Assembly (NCBI GenBank): GCA_013003805.1
Contig: JABDII010000365.1
Coordinates: forward strand, 1-11,157
DNA length: 11,157 nt
Origin: Gemmatimonadales bacterium
GTDB lineage: Bacteria; Gemmatimonadota; Gemmatimonadetes; Gemmatimonadales; GWC2-71-9
Reading direction: 5' to 3'
The notes beneath the pieces are model-generated. The model had not been told where the DNA came from and did no database searches. It was given only the letters and a program-made list of their open reading frames with translations. Position numbers and translations under genes: made by a program. Below are positions 1 through 7,414 of the stretch, in pieces. Within the stretch, counting starts at the first letter, position 1. Every line of letters starts with the position of its first letter.

Positions 1-518
1 TCCAACGGCCGCCTCAACATCTGGGGCAACATGGTCACCCGATCCTTCATGCCCTTCCCCGAGCGTACCACGATCTGGTTGGCCCCGAAATCGACGTCCT
101 TGACCCGAAGCCGTAAACCCTCGAGCAACCGCTGGCCACTTCCGTACAGGAGAGCCGCCAGCAGACGGTTGGTCCCCCGAAGATGGCGCAACACGAATCG
201 CACCTCCGCCCGGGTCAGCACCACCGGTAACCTGACCGGCCGCTTGGCCCGAACCACCCGGCTCAACCGGCCAGGCGGCGCCTCGAGTACCTCACGATAC
301 AAGAACAAGAGCGCCTGCAACGCCTGATTCTGGGTCGAAGCGCTCACCCCCCGCTCCGCCAATTTGCCCAGAAAGGCATTGATCTCCGCCTCACCCATGG
401 CGGCAGGGTGCCGCGCGCCATGATGGGTCAGAAACCTGCGGATCCAGCCAAGGTAGGCCTCCTCCGTCCGCCGGCTGTAATGCCGGAGCCTGAGGAGACG
501 GCGGGCCCGCTCTATCAC
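1..518 (-). CDS. intI: Integron-type tyrosine recombinase (IntI-like), 3' end outside window
   Basis: Site-specific recombinase of the tyrosine family; the first 172 residues are visible and the C-terminal half lies beyond the left edge. The N-terminal SAM-like DNA-binding domain carries the integron-integrase signature: HYS-RTEEAYLGWIRRF (about 13-29), a HGARHPAAMG stretch (33-42), then SASTQNQALQALLFLYREVL (59-78). The catalytic domain starts near 97 (LPVVLT). Box I GSGQRLLEGLRLRVKD places the first catalytic Arg at about R130, and SGKGMKDRVTMLP (153-165) supplies the beta-hairpin Lys. The other Arg/His/Tyr residues and the IntI-specific extra helix are not in view. The start is GTG 518-516, one base after the comM stop. 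The frame stays open upstream but offers no nearby start, and the ATG at 521-519 hits TGA at once. It is therefore probably translationally coupled to comM. These motifs resemble IntI much more than XerC/XerD, but a stand-alone integron-like integrase remains possible. Confidence 0.88.
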   Translation of the reverse strand, partial: MIERARRLLRLRHYSRRTEEAYLGWIRRFLTHHGARHPAAMGEAEINAFLGKLAERGVSASTQNQALQALLFLYREVLEAPPGRLSRVVRAKRPVRLPVVLTRAEVRFVLRHLRGTNRLLAALLYGSGQRLLEGLRLRVKDVDFGANQIVVRSGKGMKDRVTMLPQMLRRPL

Positions 519-519
519 A

Positions 520-2058
520 TCAGACGCGGGCCACCCCCCGGTCCAAACTGCGATACTGTATCGCCTCGCTTACATGCTCGGTGTCGAGTTCCTCGGCACC
601 AGCCAGGTCGGCAATCGTCCGCGCGATCTTGAGCACCCGATGATACGCCCGCGCCGAGAGGCCAAGCTTGGTGATCGCGGTCTTGAGCAGCGCGTCGATC
701 CCATCGGTGATGCGGCAATGGCGGCGCATGTCACGCGGCGCCATGTGGGCGTTGGCGTGCACCCCCGCCTGTTCCTCAAAACGCTCGCGCTGCCGGCGGC
801 GGGCAGACTCCACCCGTTCCCGAATCACGGCACTCGGCTCGCCAGGCTTCCGGTCCGCAAGATCGCGATAGGCAACGGCCGGAACCGACAGATGAATGTC
901 GATCCGATCGAGCAACGGACCCGACACACGCGACCGGTAGCGCTCCACCAGAAGAGGCCCGCAACGGCAAGTACGGTTCGCGTCGCCAAAGTACCCGCAC
1001 GGGCAGGGATTCATCGCCGCGGCCAGCATGAACCGCGCAGGATAGGTGAGGCTCATCGCCGCTCGGCTGAGCGTCACTACCCCATCCTCCATAGGCTGCC
1101 GCATCACCTCGAGCACGTTCTTCCGGAACTCGGGCAGCTCGTCCAGAAATAGGACCCCGCCGTGCGCCAGGCTCACCTCACCCGGCCGCGGATGCGAGCC
1201 GCCCCCGATGAGCCCGGCATCGCTGATGGTGTGATGCGGTGAGCGGAACGGTCGCACCGCGGACAAGGCATGGCCGGGCCGGAGCGTTCCCGCCACACTA
1301 TGGATCTTGGTGGTCTCGAGCGCCTCCTCGAGCGACATGCTCGGCAGGATGGTCGGAAGGCGACGGGCCAACATCGTCTTCCCCGCCCCGGGCGGCCCGA
1401 TCATCAGGACGTTGTGACCGCCGGCGGCGGCGATCTCGAGTGCACGCTTGGCCGCATGCTGCGCCTTCACCTCGGCAAAGTCGACTTGATCCGCCGCGCG
1501 CTCCCGCATGAGGGCCTCGAGGTCGACCCGGTGCGGTACCAGCGGGCGCTCGCCCGCCAAGAATCCGCACACCTCGAGCAGCGTCCTCGCTCCCCGCACC
1601 TCGAAGCCCTCGACCACCGCCGCCTCGGCCGCATTGGCAATGGGCAGCACCATGCCCGTGAGTCCCGCCTCCCGGGCAGCCAGCGCCATGGAAAGCGCAC
1701 CCCGGACCGGACGAAGCCCGCCCTCGAGCCCCACCTCGCCCACGAATGCGTGGCGCTCGAGCACCTCGGACGGTACCTGGGCGCTCGCGGCCAGAATGCC
1801 CAAGGCGATGGGAAGGTCGAACGCGGAACCCTGCTTCGGGATGTCGGCCGGGGCGAGATTGATGGTGGTGCGCTTCAGTGGGAAGTCGAAACCAGCGTTG
1901 CCCAGCGCCGCACCCACGCGCTCACGGCCTTCCTTTACAGCGCCCTGCGGCAGCCCGACGGTGGAAAACGACGGGAGACCGTTGCTGATATCGGCCTCGA
2001 CATCGACCAGATAGGCGTCGATGCCGAGTACCGCGGCAGAGAACACGCGAGCGAGCAT
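520..2058 (-). CDS. comM: ComM/YifB family Mg-chelatase-like AAA+ ATPase
   Basis: Full-length, 512 aa, the usual size for ComM/YifB. In naturally transformable bacteria ComM is a hexameric branch-migration helicase that extends integration of incoming single-stranded DNA in the cytoplasm. The N-terminal domain (1 to about 170) is the Lon-protease-like ChlI fold: a typical MLARVFSAAVLGIDAYLVDV start and an NLAPADIPKQGSAFDLPIAL block. The AAA+ core has Walker A GPPGAGKT (221-228), Walker B VLFLDE (302-307) and a sensor/arginine region PLLDRIDIHL (381-390). A four-cysteine cluster (C352, C354, C364, C366) is the family's conserved Cys pair motif. The C-terminal Mg_chelatase_C domain ends in a LDRGVARV tail. 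No strong Shine-Dalgarno precedes the ATG, but the N-terminus aligns well with the family. The downstream integrase gene starts one base after the stop codon. Nothing suggests that the gene is interrupted, although comM is a known island-insertion target in other bacteria. Confidence 0.96.
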   Translation of the reverse strand: MLARVFSAAVLGIDAYLVDVEADISNGLPSFSTVGLPQGAVKEGRERVGAALGNAGFDFPLKRTTINLAPADIPKQGSAFDLPIALGILAASAQVPSEVLERHAFVGEVGLEGGLRPVRGALSMALAAREAGLTGMVLPIANAAEAAVVEGFEVRGARTLLEVCGFLAGERPLVPHRVDLEALMRERAADQVDFAEVKAQHAAKRALEIAAAGGHNVLMIGPPGAGKTMLARRLPTILPSMSLEEALETTKIHSVAGTLRPGHALSAVRPFRSPHHTISDAGLIGGGSHPRPGEVSLAHGGVLFLDELPEFRKNVLEVMRQPMEDGVVTLSRAAMSLTYPARFMLAAAMNPCPCGYFGDANRTCRCGPLLVERYRSRVSGPLLDRIDIHLSVPAVAYRDLADRKPGEPSAVIRERVESARRRQRERFEEQAGVHANAHMAPRDMRRHCRITDGIDALLKTAITKLGLSARAYHRVLKIARTIADLAGAEELDTEHVSEAIQYRSLDRGVARV

Positions 2059-2276
2059 GGCGGAGGGACCGTTGGCTGAGACATACCACGGTAGGCCAAG
2101 TGCTCGGAGGGAGGGGACCGATCAAACGCACCGTGGCACTCATCCTCGCAGATGACTCGGCCAACCGTTTCCCGGTTCCCTAATCCCTCTCGCGGCGCGA
2201 CATTTCAGCATCCCATGCGACGCCGAAATCGTATGGTTCCTGCCGCATCGCAGCGACTACGACCGGAGCATGCTCC
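2059..2276. promoter_or_regulatory. Divergent spacer between comM and kinase gene
   Basis: These 218 bases separate two divergently transcribed genes, so promoters for both must lie here or just inside the genes. No convincing -35/-10 pair was found on either strand. The best plus-strand -10-like string is TATGGT at 2232-2237, without a good -35 partner. A weak 7-bp inverted repeat, CCACGGT (2086-2092) and ACCGTGG (2130-2136), is separated by 37 bases. No LexA-type CTGT-N8-ACAG box is visible. A G-rich run lies at 2106-2116. Confidence 0.4.
2265..2268 (+). promoter_or_regulatory. Shine-Dalgarno GGAG deciding a GTG start
   Basis: GGAG lies 8 bases before the GTG at 2277, which opens the 970-aa kinase frame. 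The nearby ATG at 2270-2272 is in another frame. No in-frame ATG lies close upstream, so GTG is the best start. Confidence 0.6.
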
Positions 2277-5189
2277 GTGGCCCTGAGAGGCAAAGCGGCC
2301 GAGCAATTGCGCCGCTTCCAATCCGTTCTGGCTGACCGCTACGCCATCGAAGGCACCCTCGGTACCGGCGGTATGGCCACGGTATACCTGGCCCGGGACC
2401 TGAAGCACCGCCGCAAGGTCGCACTCAAGGTGCTCCACCCCGAACTCGTGTCCGGCGTCGGACCGGATCGGTTCCTCCGCGAGATCCAGATCGCGGCCAA
2501 TCTGGCCCATCCCCACATCGTGACTCTCATCGAGTCGGGCGAGGCCGGGGGCTTTCTCTACTACGCGATGCCACTCATCGAAGGGGAATCGCTCCGGGAA
2601 CGGGTGGTCCGGGAGGGCCCTCTGCCGGTCAACGATTGCGTCCGGATTCTGCGCGATATCGCGGACGCTCTGGCCTACGCCCACGGACACGGCGTGGTCC
2701 ATCGGGACATCAAGCCCGGCAACATCCTCTTGTCGGGCCAGCACGCTTTGGTAACGGACTTCGGAGTAGCCAAGGCGCTGCACGAGGCCGCCAAGTCGGA
2801 AACGCTCACCACCGGGGGGCTCTCCATCGGAACCCCGGCTTATACCTCGCCCGAGCAGGCGGCCGCCGATCCCAACGTCGACCATCGCACGGACATCTAC
2901 TCGATCGGCGCGTTGGCCTACGAGATCCTGACAGGTCGCCCCCCGTTCGTGGACCTCTCCCCGCAGTCGATCCTCTCGGCACACGTGACCCAGACCCCGG
3001 TCCCGGTCTCGAAACATCGCTCGGATCTCCCTCCAGCCCTGGCCGATGTAGTCATGAAGTGCCTCGAGAAGGATCCGGCAGATCGGTACCAGCGCGCGGA
3101 GAAGCTGGCGGCCGAGCTCGAGGCACTGGCGACGCCGACCAAGGGCACCACCCTGACCAGTGCACCAATTACCGCCGGTGCATCGAGGTGGCGCGGACGC
3201 CGGCTTATGGTGCCGCTCGTCGCGGTGTTGGCTCTCGGCGCCGTCGCGATCGGCATCTACCAATCACGTTCCTCCCCGGATCTCGATCCCGACGTCATCG
3301 CAGTCGCGCCCTTCGACGTGCTCGGCGCCAAGCTCGACACCTGGCGTGAGGGTATGGTAGACCTGCTCTCGGCCAGCCTCGACGGAGCAGGCCCACTCAA
3401 GACGGTCTCGCCCAGTGCGGTCATCAAGGAGTGGAACGGACGGACCGAGCCACGGGCGGCCGCAGAGCTGGGGGCCAACCTGGGTGCCGGTCTGGTGGTC
3501 TACGGACGGCTGGTGGCGGCCGGTAATGACTCGGCTCGCGTGGCCGCAACGTTGTACAACGCGGTGTCGCGAGAAATCATTGCCGAGTTCAGCTACCGGG
3601 ATCTCGCCGACCGGGTGGACCGCCTGGCCGACTCGCTCGCGCTCAGGATCATGGGCGAGCTCAGCCAGCGTCGTCCACTCGGCGTGTGGCGTCTCGCTTC
3701 CCTTGGCGCGTCGTCACCAGCGGCGCTCAAGGAGTTCCTCCGCGGGGAGCAGCACTATCGCCGATTCGAGTTGGACTCCGCCAAGCACTACTACGAACGC
3801 GCCATCGAGCTGGATAGCACCTTCGCCCTGGCGCACAACCGGAGGGCCTACTCCATCGGTTGGAGTGTGCACTACGACCCCGAGTACATCCAGTCGCTGC
3901 TTCGCGCCGGGGCGTTTAACCACGGGTTGGCGCGCCGGGAGAGCCTGCTGGTCGTGGCCGACTCGCTCGACGGTGCCATGAGCAGCTTCGTCGGGGACTC
4001 AGCGAGTTGGACCCGAGCACGGCGTATCTTCACGACGCTCGAATACGCGGTCCAAGAGTACCCGTTGGATCCTCAGGTGTGGTACAAGTTGGGCGAGGTC
4101 CGCTATCACCGGCCCTATCTGGGAGCCACGCCCGAGGATGCGCTTCGGGCTTTTGCCCGAGCCGTCGCCTTGGACTCGGCCTTTGTCCCGGCGTACAAGC
4201 ATCTCGCCGAGCTGACGCTCCTGCTTGAGGGACCGGATGCGGCGCGCCCCATCGTCCAAGCGCATCTGGCACGCGGGGGCAGTGGCGAGCTGACCGAGGT
4301 GGAGTCGGTGACCGCTCAGTTGCTCGATCCCGGCAGGGCGGGAACCGAAGAGGTGCAGCAACTCGTGGAGGGCCTATCCACCGAAGGGTTCTACCAAGTG
4401 TGGTACGATCTCAAGTGGTGGCCCGACTCCGCCGAGACCGCCTCACGGGTGGCCCGGGCCTGGGCCACTGGAAGAGAGGGAGATACGACCGCCGCCCGGG
4501 TGAGCCTGGCGCAGTCGTTGAGCTTTCGAGGACATCTAAGGGAGGCTTACGATGTCACCGACACGAGCATCACCGCTATCTTCGCGGAACTCGCCCGGTG
4601 GGGCGCGGTTCCTCCCGACACTGCTCGGGCGGTGTTCGACCAATACCTGCGCGATCGATACTGGTCGGGCATCTACGGTGCGCTCCCCTTCTGGGCCGCG
4701 TCACGAGACACCGCATCGCTGAGGCAGGCCGTCGGCTGGTGGGACTCCCTCCAAGCCGCAGGCACACCGCAAACCGCTGCCGTCGCCACCTACTTCGGCA
4801 CCGCCGCCCGAGCCCATCTGGCGGTGGCCCGAGGAGATTCCGCCGGGGCACTCGAGCTACTCGAGGCGCTCCCTACGTGGCCCTGTTACAGCTGCTATCA
4901 CGAGGAACACACCCGGGCCCGGCTGCTCGCTGCCTCGGGCCGACACGGGGAAGCGGTGGAGCTGCTCGATCGCATGCCCTTCCATCTGCAACACGGCCCG
5001 CCCGCCGAGGCGGTCCTGGTCGCGCTCGAGCGCGGTCGCATCCACGAGCGGCTGGGCAACGTCGACGATGCCATCGCGGCGTTTTCCTTCGTGATCAACG
5101 CGTGGCGGAGCCCGGACCCGGAACTCGAACCGTTCGTGGAGGAGTCCCGCACCGCGATAGCACGGTTGACCAGCGAACCTCGGCGCTGA
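2277..5189 (+). CDS. Transmembrane Ser/Thr protein kinase with TolB-like and TPR domains
   Basis: A 970-aa eukaryotic-like (Hanks-type, PknB-like) kinase. The kinase domain (about 21-286) is complete: P-loop GTLGTGGMATVY (26-37), ATP-anchoring K51, helix-C E69, catalytic loop HRDIKPGN (142-149, D144), DFG (161-163), a Thr/Ser-rich activation loop (177-190) and SPEQ (191-194). It should be an active cytoplasmic kinase. A basic stretch (304-309) precedes one membrane helix (about 310-328), which puts the C-terminal two thirds in the periplasm. A TolB-N/FlgO-like region begins at DVIAVAPFDVLG (about 339-350) and runs to about 460. TPR-like helical repeats follow, for example near 483-520 and around 640. 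The tail holds a Cys-x2-Cys pair (C870, C873) with H875. The gene stands alone, divergent from comM and convergent with the small gene at 5241. Substrates are unknown. This architecture is common in Gemmatimonadota and Acidobacteriota. Confidence 0.93.
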   Translation: MALRGKAAEQLRRFQSVLADRYAIEGTLGTGGMATVYLARDLKHRRKVALKVLHPELVSGVGPDRFLREIQIAANLAHPHIVTLIESGEAGGFLYYAMPLIEGESLRERVVREGPLPVNDCVRILRDIADALAYAHGHGVVHRDIKPGNILLSGQHALVTDFGVAKALHEAAKSETLTTGGLSIGTPAYTSPEQAAADPNVDHRTDIYSIGALAYEILTGRPPFVDLSPQSILSAHVTQTPVPVSKHRSDLPPALADVVMKCLEKDPADRYQRAEKLAAELEALATPTKGTTLTSAPITAGASRWRGRRLMVPLVAVLALGAVAIGIYQSRSSPDLDPDVIAVAPFDVLGAKLDTWREGMVDLLSASLDGAGPLKTVSPSAVIKEWNGRTEPRAAAELGANLGAGLVVYGRLVAAGNDSARVAATLYNAVSREIIAEFSYRDLADRVDRLADSLALRIMGELSQRRPLGVWRLASLGASSPAALKEFLRGEQHYRRFELDSAKHYYERAIELDSTFALAHNRRAYSIGWSVHYDPEYIQSLLRAGAFNHGLARRESLLVVADSLDGAMSSFVGDSASWTRARRIFTTLEYAVQEYPLDPQVWYKLGEVRYHRPYLGATPEDALRAFARAVALDSAFVPAYKHLAELTLLLEGPDAARPIVQAHLARGGSGELTEVESVTAQLLDPGRAGTEEVQQLVEGLSTEGFYQVWYDLKWWPDSAETASRVARAWATGREGDTTAARVSLAQSLSFRGHLREAYDVTDTSITAIFAELARWGAVPPDTARAVFDQYLRDRYWSGIYGALPFWAASRDTASLRQAVGWWDSLQAAGTPQTAAVATYFGTAARAHLAVARGDSAGALELLEALPTWPCYSCYHEEHTRARLLAASGRHGEAVELLDRMPFHLQHGPPAEAVLVALERGRIHERLGNVDDAIAAFSFVINAWRSPDPELEPFVEESRTAIARLTSEPRR

Positions 5190-5240
5190 CTACGGATTCT
5201 CAGGTGGTGTATTGCTGGAAGATCCTGGGTCGGTCGCGCG

Positions 5241-5468
5241 TCAGGGAGCCGCGAACGGGTCGGGGATGCGGTCGGTGATCTCGAAGTGTTTCCTCGAGGC
5301 GTAGACCTTGAGTCCGTAATCGACGATCCAGAAATGACCGTCGGGCGAGATACCTACTGGGCTCAACTTGTACCACCGCGACGGGTCGAGCTCCCGATAC
5401 TGGACGGAATAGAGCGGACGCACTCGCGCATAGAGTTGACGGCGGTCGCGGTGCTTCCTCTCTGCCAT
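5241..5468 (-). CDS. Small hypothetical protein (75 aa)
   Basis: Not recognised. The start is ATG 5468-5466: a strong GGAGG lies 9 bases upstream, better placed than for the in-frame TTG three codons earlier. The product is 75 aa with a basic N-terminus (MAERKHRDRRQLYARVRP) and an aromatic-rich middle with Trp, Tyr and Phe (around SPDGHFWIVDYGLKVYAS). It ends in a Pro-rich DPFAAP tail. No signal peptide, membrane helix or cysteine is visible, so it is probably a small soluble cytoplasmic protein. It lies downstream of the globin gene on the same strand, after a 131-bp gap that holds a possible terminator, so it may have its own promoter. It converges with the plus-strand kinase gene, 51 bases away. 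The good ribosome-binding site and natural-looking composition support a real gene. Confidence 0.6.
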   Translation of the reverse strand: MAERKHRDRRQLYARVRPLYSVQYRELDPSRWYKLSPVGISPDGHFWIVDYGLKVYASRKHFEITDRIPDPFAAP

Positions 5469-5525
5469 GAGAACCAACCTCCGTCGATCAGGTTCGCGTC
5501 CGCTCGCTCAAACTACCCTTGGAGT

Positions 5526-5594
5526 GGGAAGAAACCAAAATACACGCGCCTGCCCCAGGGGCCAACTCCCCAGTCAGTCGTGCGCCTCGGGGCA
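5526..5594 (-). terminator. Possible terminator after the globin gene
   Basis: In the minus direction, shortly after the globin stop, TGCCCC (5594-5589) can pair with GGGGCA (5556-5551). An inner GGGG/CCCC stem lies between them (5571-5568 with 5561-5558). T-rich sequence (TATTTTGGTTTCTT) follows about 10 bases later. The outer stem is only 6 bp with a long loop, and the T tract is broken and not adjacent, so this is tentative. The rest of the 131-bp spacer (5469-5599) shows only the ribosome-binding site of the small gene. Confidence 0.3.
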
Positions 5595-5599
5595 GCCCG

Positions 5600-6034
5600 C
5601 TAGTACTTGGACATCATGTACTCAACACCCTGCTGCACCGTCGCTCGCCATGCCGCCTCGATCTCCGGAGAGAATTCGGGATCATGCTGCTTGACCGTCA
5701 GCATCAGGGCGTCGATGAACGGTTCATAAAGCGACGGGTCGATGGCCAAGTCGGCTCGGCTGTGGCGTTCGGCCACCCGCCTGAGCAGGCTCCGCCCCTC
5801 GGCCTCGGGCTTGTTCGGATAGATCAATAACAGACTCAGGGCGTGGCGCAGTAGGTTGTGCTGCCGCCGGAAGTCCGTCTTGGCGAACAAAGGTCTCACG
5901 TCGGGGCGCGTGGTGAAAAAGTGTTGGTAAAACGACGGGAAGAAGTCCGGCACGGCGCAACACCGGTCGTAGCTCGCCTTCGCCAGACCACACATTGCCG
6001 TTCGTTCCGTCGCACTGTTCGACGATTGGTCCAT
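5600..6034 (-). CDS. Single-domain globin
   Basis: A 144-aa haem-binding globin, close to the size of single-domain bacterial haemoglobins and of the flavohaemoglobin globin domain. Bacterial globins bind O2 or NO, or sense them. Visible landmarks are an A/B-helix region (FFPSFYQHFF, 31-40), CD-corner Phe at F50 (RPLF), an E helix beginning near DFRRQHNLLRH with Q58 as the likely distal E7 residue and H59 beside it, F-helix proximal His H91 (RVAERHSRADL), a G helix around YEPFIDALMLTVKQ, and an H helix with W129 (EIEAAWRATVQQGVEYM). No reductase or output domain is attached. The start ATG 6034 has GGGAG 4 bases upstream; the longer in-frame extension overlaps the preceding gene and looks like non-coding sequence. 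It is the last gene of the kinase/barrel/globin operon, 32 bases after the barrel gene. E7 is assigned by eye, so the distal residue could be H59. Confidence 0.88.
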   Translation of the reverse strand: MDQSSNSATERTAMCGLAKASYDRCCAVPDFFPSFYQHFFTTRPDVRPLFAKTDFRRQHNLLRHALSLLLIYPNKPEAEGRSLLRRVAERHSRADLAIDPSLYEPFIDALMLTVKQHDPEFSPEIEAAWRATVQQGVEYMMSKY

Positions 6035-6066
6035 CGGTCTCCCGGGAGTGGAAGGGTGTATGGTCG

Positions 6067-7401
6067 TCAGAAACCGTATTCCAGGGCCGCGGTCCAGACC
6101 ACGTTCGGACGGAGCCCGGCCCGGTTGAGCGGCCAGATAGCGTTGGTGATGATGGAGACGCCGGCGGACGTCAAGAATTTGAAGCCCAGCGAGGCATTCA
6201 CGATGTCGTCGCGCGTATTGGGAATCGTGGAAGGTTGGATCGTTCGCCGGAACGGCTGCTGAATCACCACCTCCCCCGGCAACTTTAGGCGATTGGTTCC
6301 GACCTGAAGTTCCGACACCAGGTCGACCGCGAGCGTGGCCCAAGGGGCCATCAGCTGATCGAACCCCACGGTAGCCAGCACCGCGTCGTTGGTGAGACTC
6401 CCCGCCCGATAGAGATAGCCCAGGTTCGCATGGGGCGAGAAGGCCCCGAACTGGGCCGACAGAATCCCGACGCCTCGAAGGGCAAAGTCACCCGAACCGA
6501 GGAAGTCCTCTTCGCTGCCGGTGGCGAACCGCGCGTCGGCTAGGATGGCGAACTTGGCGCGCTGCGCGTCGCTGACTGCGACCTTCGCCCGCACCGCGAG
6601 GTCGCCGATCCCGGTCGCCGACCCTTCCACGAAGCGCGAGGCAAAAAGGTCCGGATCGGTGAACGTGCCATCGAAGAAGTGCGCGGCCTGGCTTTCCGTG
6701 AAGGGGACGACCTGGGCCTCGCTCCGGCCACGAAGCGACGTGGTAATGATCGGCAGGGCCACGCCGATATCGACCCTATCCAACAAGCCATAGGTCATAA
6801 CGAAAGACACTGCCCGGACGTCGATGTTCAGGTCCAGGTCCATCTGAATGAAATCGTTCTCGAACGTCGGAAGTCCCTGGTCACTGCAATCGCCGCCGAA
6901 GATGCTATCGCATCCGGGAAAATCGGTGTTCTGATGGGTGAAGTTGAGCCGGATCGCGTTCAGATCCACGCCGCGGAGGCTCTTGAAGTTGAACTGGCTC
7001 ACACTGACCCCGATCAACACGCGCCCGCGTCCCAGCGTCTGGGCCCGCTCGGCGAAGATGGGTCCGCTGGAGGTCGAGGTCGGGACGGGAACTCCGGCCT
7101 TGAACCGGAAGGTGGTACCGCTGCTGGTCGCGCTGATGGGGATATTGGCGATGTTCGACCCGAGGGCGCTCGTCAGAAAGGTGATTAGGCTCCCATTGCT
7201 CGACACCGCAGAGGGGACAAAATGCGACCCGTGAGCCTGAATCCCGGTGGGATTATTGGGGTCCGCCGTGCCGGCCAAGAACAACTGATCCTCGCCCGAG
7301 CCGAAGATGAACAACTCGTTGATCTGATCGCGCAGTTCCTGGGCAGCAGCGGGTGGCGCGAGAGCCAATACCGCACACAATCCGAGCGCAAAACGATTCA
7401 T
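6067..7401 (-). CDS. Outer-membrane beta-barrel protein (Phenol_MetA_deg-like transporter family)
   Basis: A 444-aa secreted protein. The start is ATG 7401, after a G-rich run with G8 a few bases upstream. It opens a clear signal peptide (MNRFALGLCAVLALAPPAAA) with cleavage likely after A20, before QEL. The mature part alternates polar and hydrophobic residues in beta-strand style and ends in EYGF, whose terminal Phe is the usual BAM-dependent outer-membrane signal. Blocks TYGLLDRVDIGVALPII (203-219), GIGDLAVRAKVAV (264-276), ARFATGSEEDFLGSGD (290-305) and FSPHANLGYLY (321-331) resemble the PF13557 MetA-pathway/transporter barrels. A short loop with C164 and C172 is rich in Gly and Asp and could hold a disulfide or a metal. 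The cargo is unknown. The gene starts 13 bases after the Ser/Thr kinase stop and is followed 32 bases later by the globin gene. A longer in-frame extension upstream lies within the kinase gene and lacks a signal sequence, so it was rejected. Confidence 0.85.
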   Translation of the reverse strand: MNRFALGLCAVLALAPPAAAQELRDQINELFIFGSGEDQLFLAGTADPNNPTGIQAHGSHFVPSAVSSNGSLITFLTSALGSNIANIPISATSSGTTFRFKAGVPVPTSTSSGPIFAERAQTLGRGRVLIGVSVSQFNFKSLRGVDLNAIRLNFTHQNTDFPGCDSIFGGDCSDQGLPTFENDFIQMDLDLNIDVRAVSFVMTYGLLDRVDIGVALPIITTSLRGRSEAQVVPFTESQAAHFFDGTFTDPDLFASRFVEGSATGIGDLAVRAKVAVSDAQRAKFAILADARFATGSEEDFLGSGDFALRGVGILSAQFGAFSPHANLGYLYRAGSLTNDAVLATVGFDQLMAPWATLAVDLVSELQVGTNRLKLPGEVVIQQPFRRTIQPSTIPNTRDDIVNASLGFKFLTSAGVSIITNAIWPLNRAGLRPNVVWTAALEYGF

Positions 7402-7414
7402 TTCCCCCCCGCCG

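Noticed and set aside
31..632. Short plus-strand frames at the left end
   Set aside because: Out-of-frame readings of the integrase and comM genes, which have clear motifs on the minus strand.
520..2058. comM disrupted by an island, as in some Acinetobacter
   Set aside because: The frame is intact at 512 aa with all motifs; the recombinase is next to the gene, not in it.
1270..2079. 269-codon plus-strand open frame opposite comM
   Set aside because: Antisense shadow of a well-supported gene; its product is low-complexity, rich in Arg, His and Gly, with no recognisable motif.
2205..3263. 352-codon minus-strand open frame opposite the first kinase
   Set aside because: Lies over the conserved kinase domain; a GC-rich antisense frame without domain signals.
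4884..4901. Possible c-type haem site in the first kinase
   Set aside because: The order is C-x2-C-x-H, not the C-x2-C-H needed for haem c attachment.
5190..5240. Terminator between the convergent genes
   Set aside because: No stem with a following T tract is visible on either strand in these 51 bases.
4400..5278. 292-codon plus-strand frame overlapping the TPR part of the first kinase
   Set aside because: Arg/Gly-rich out-of-frame translation of the kinase gene; no independent start signal.
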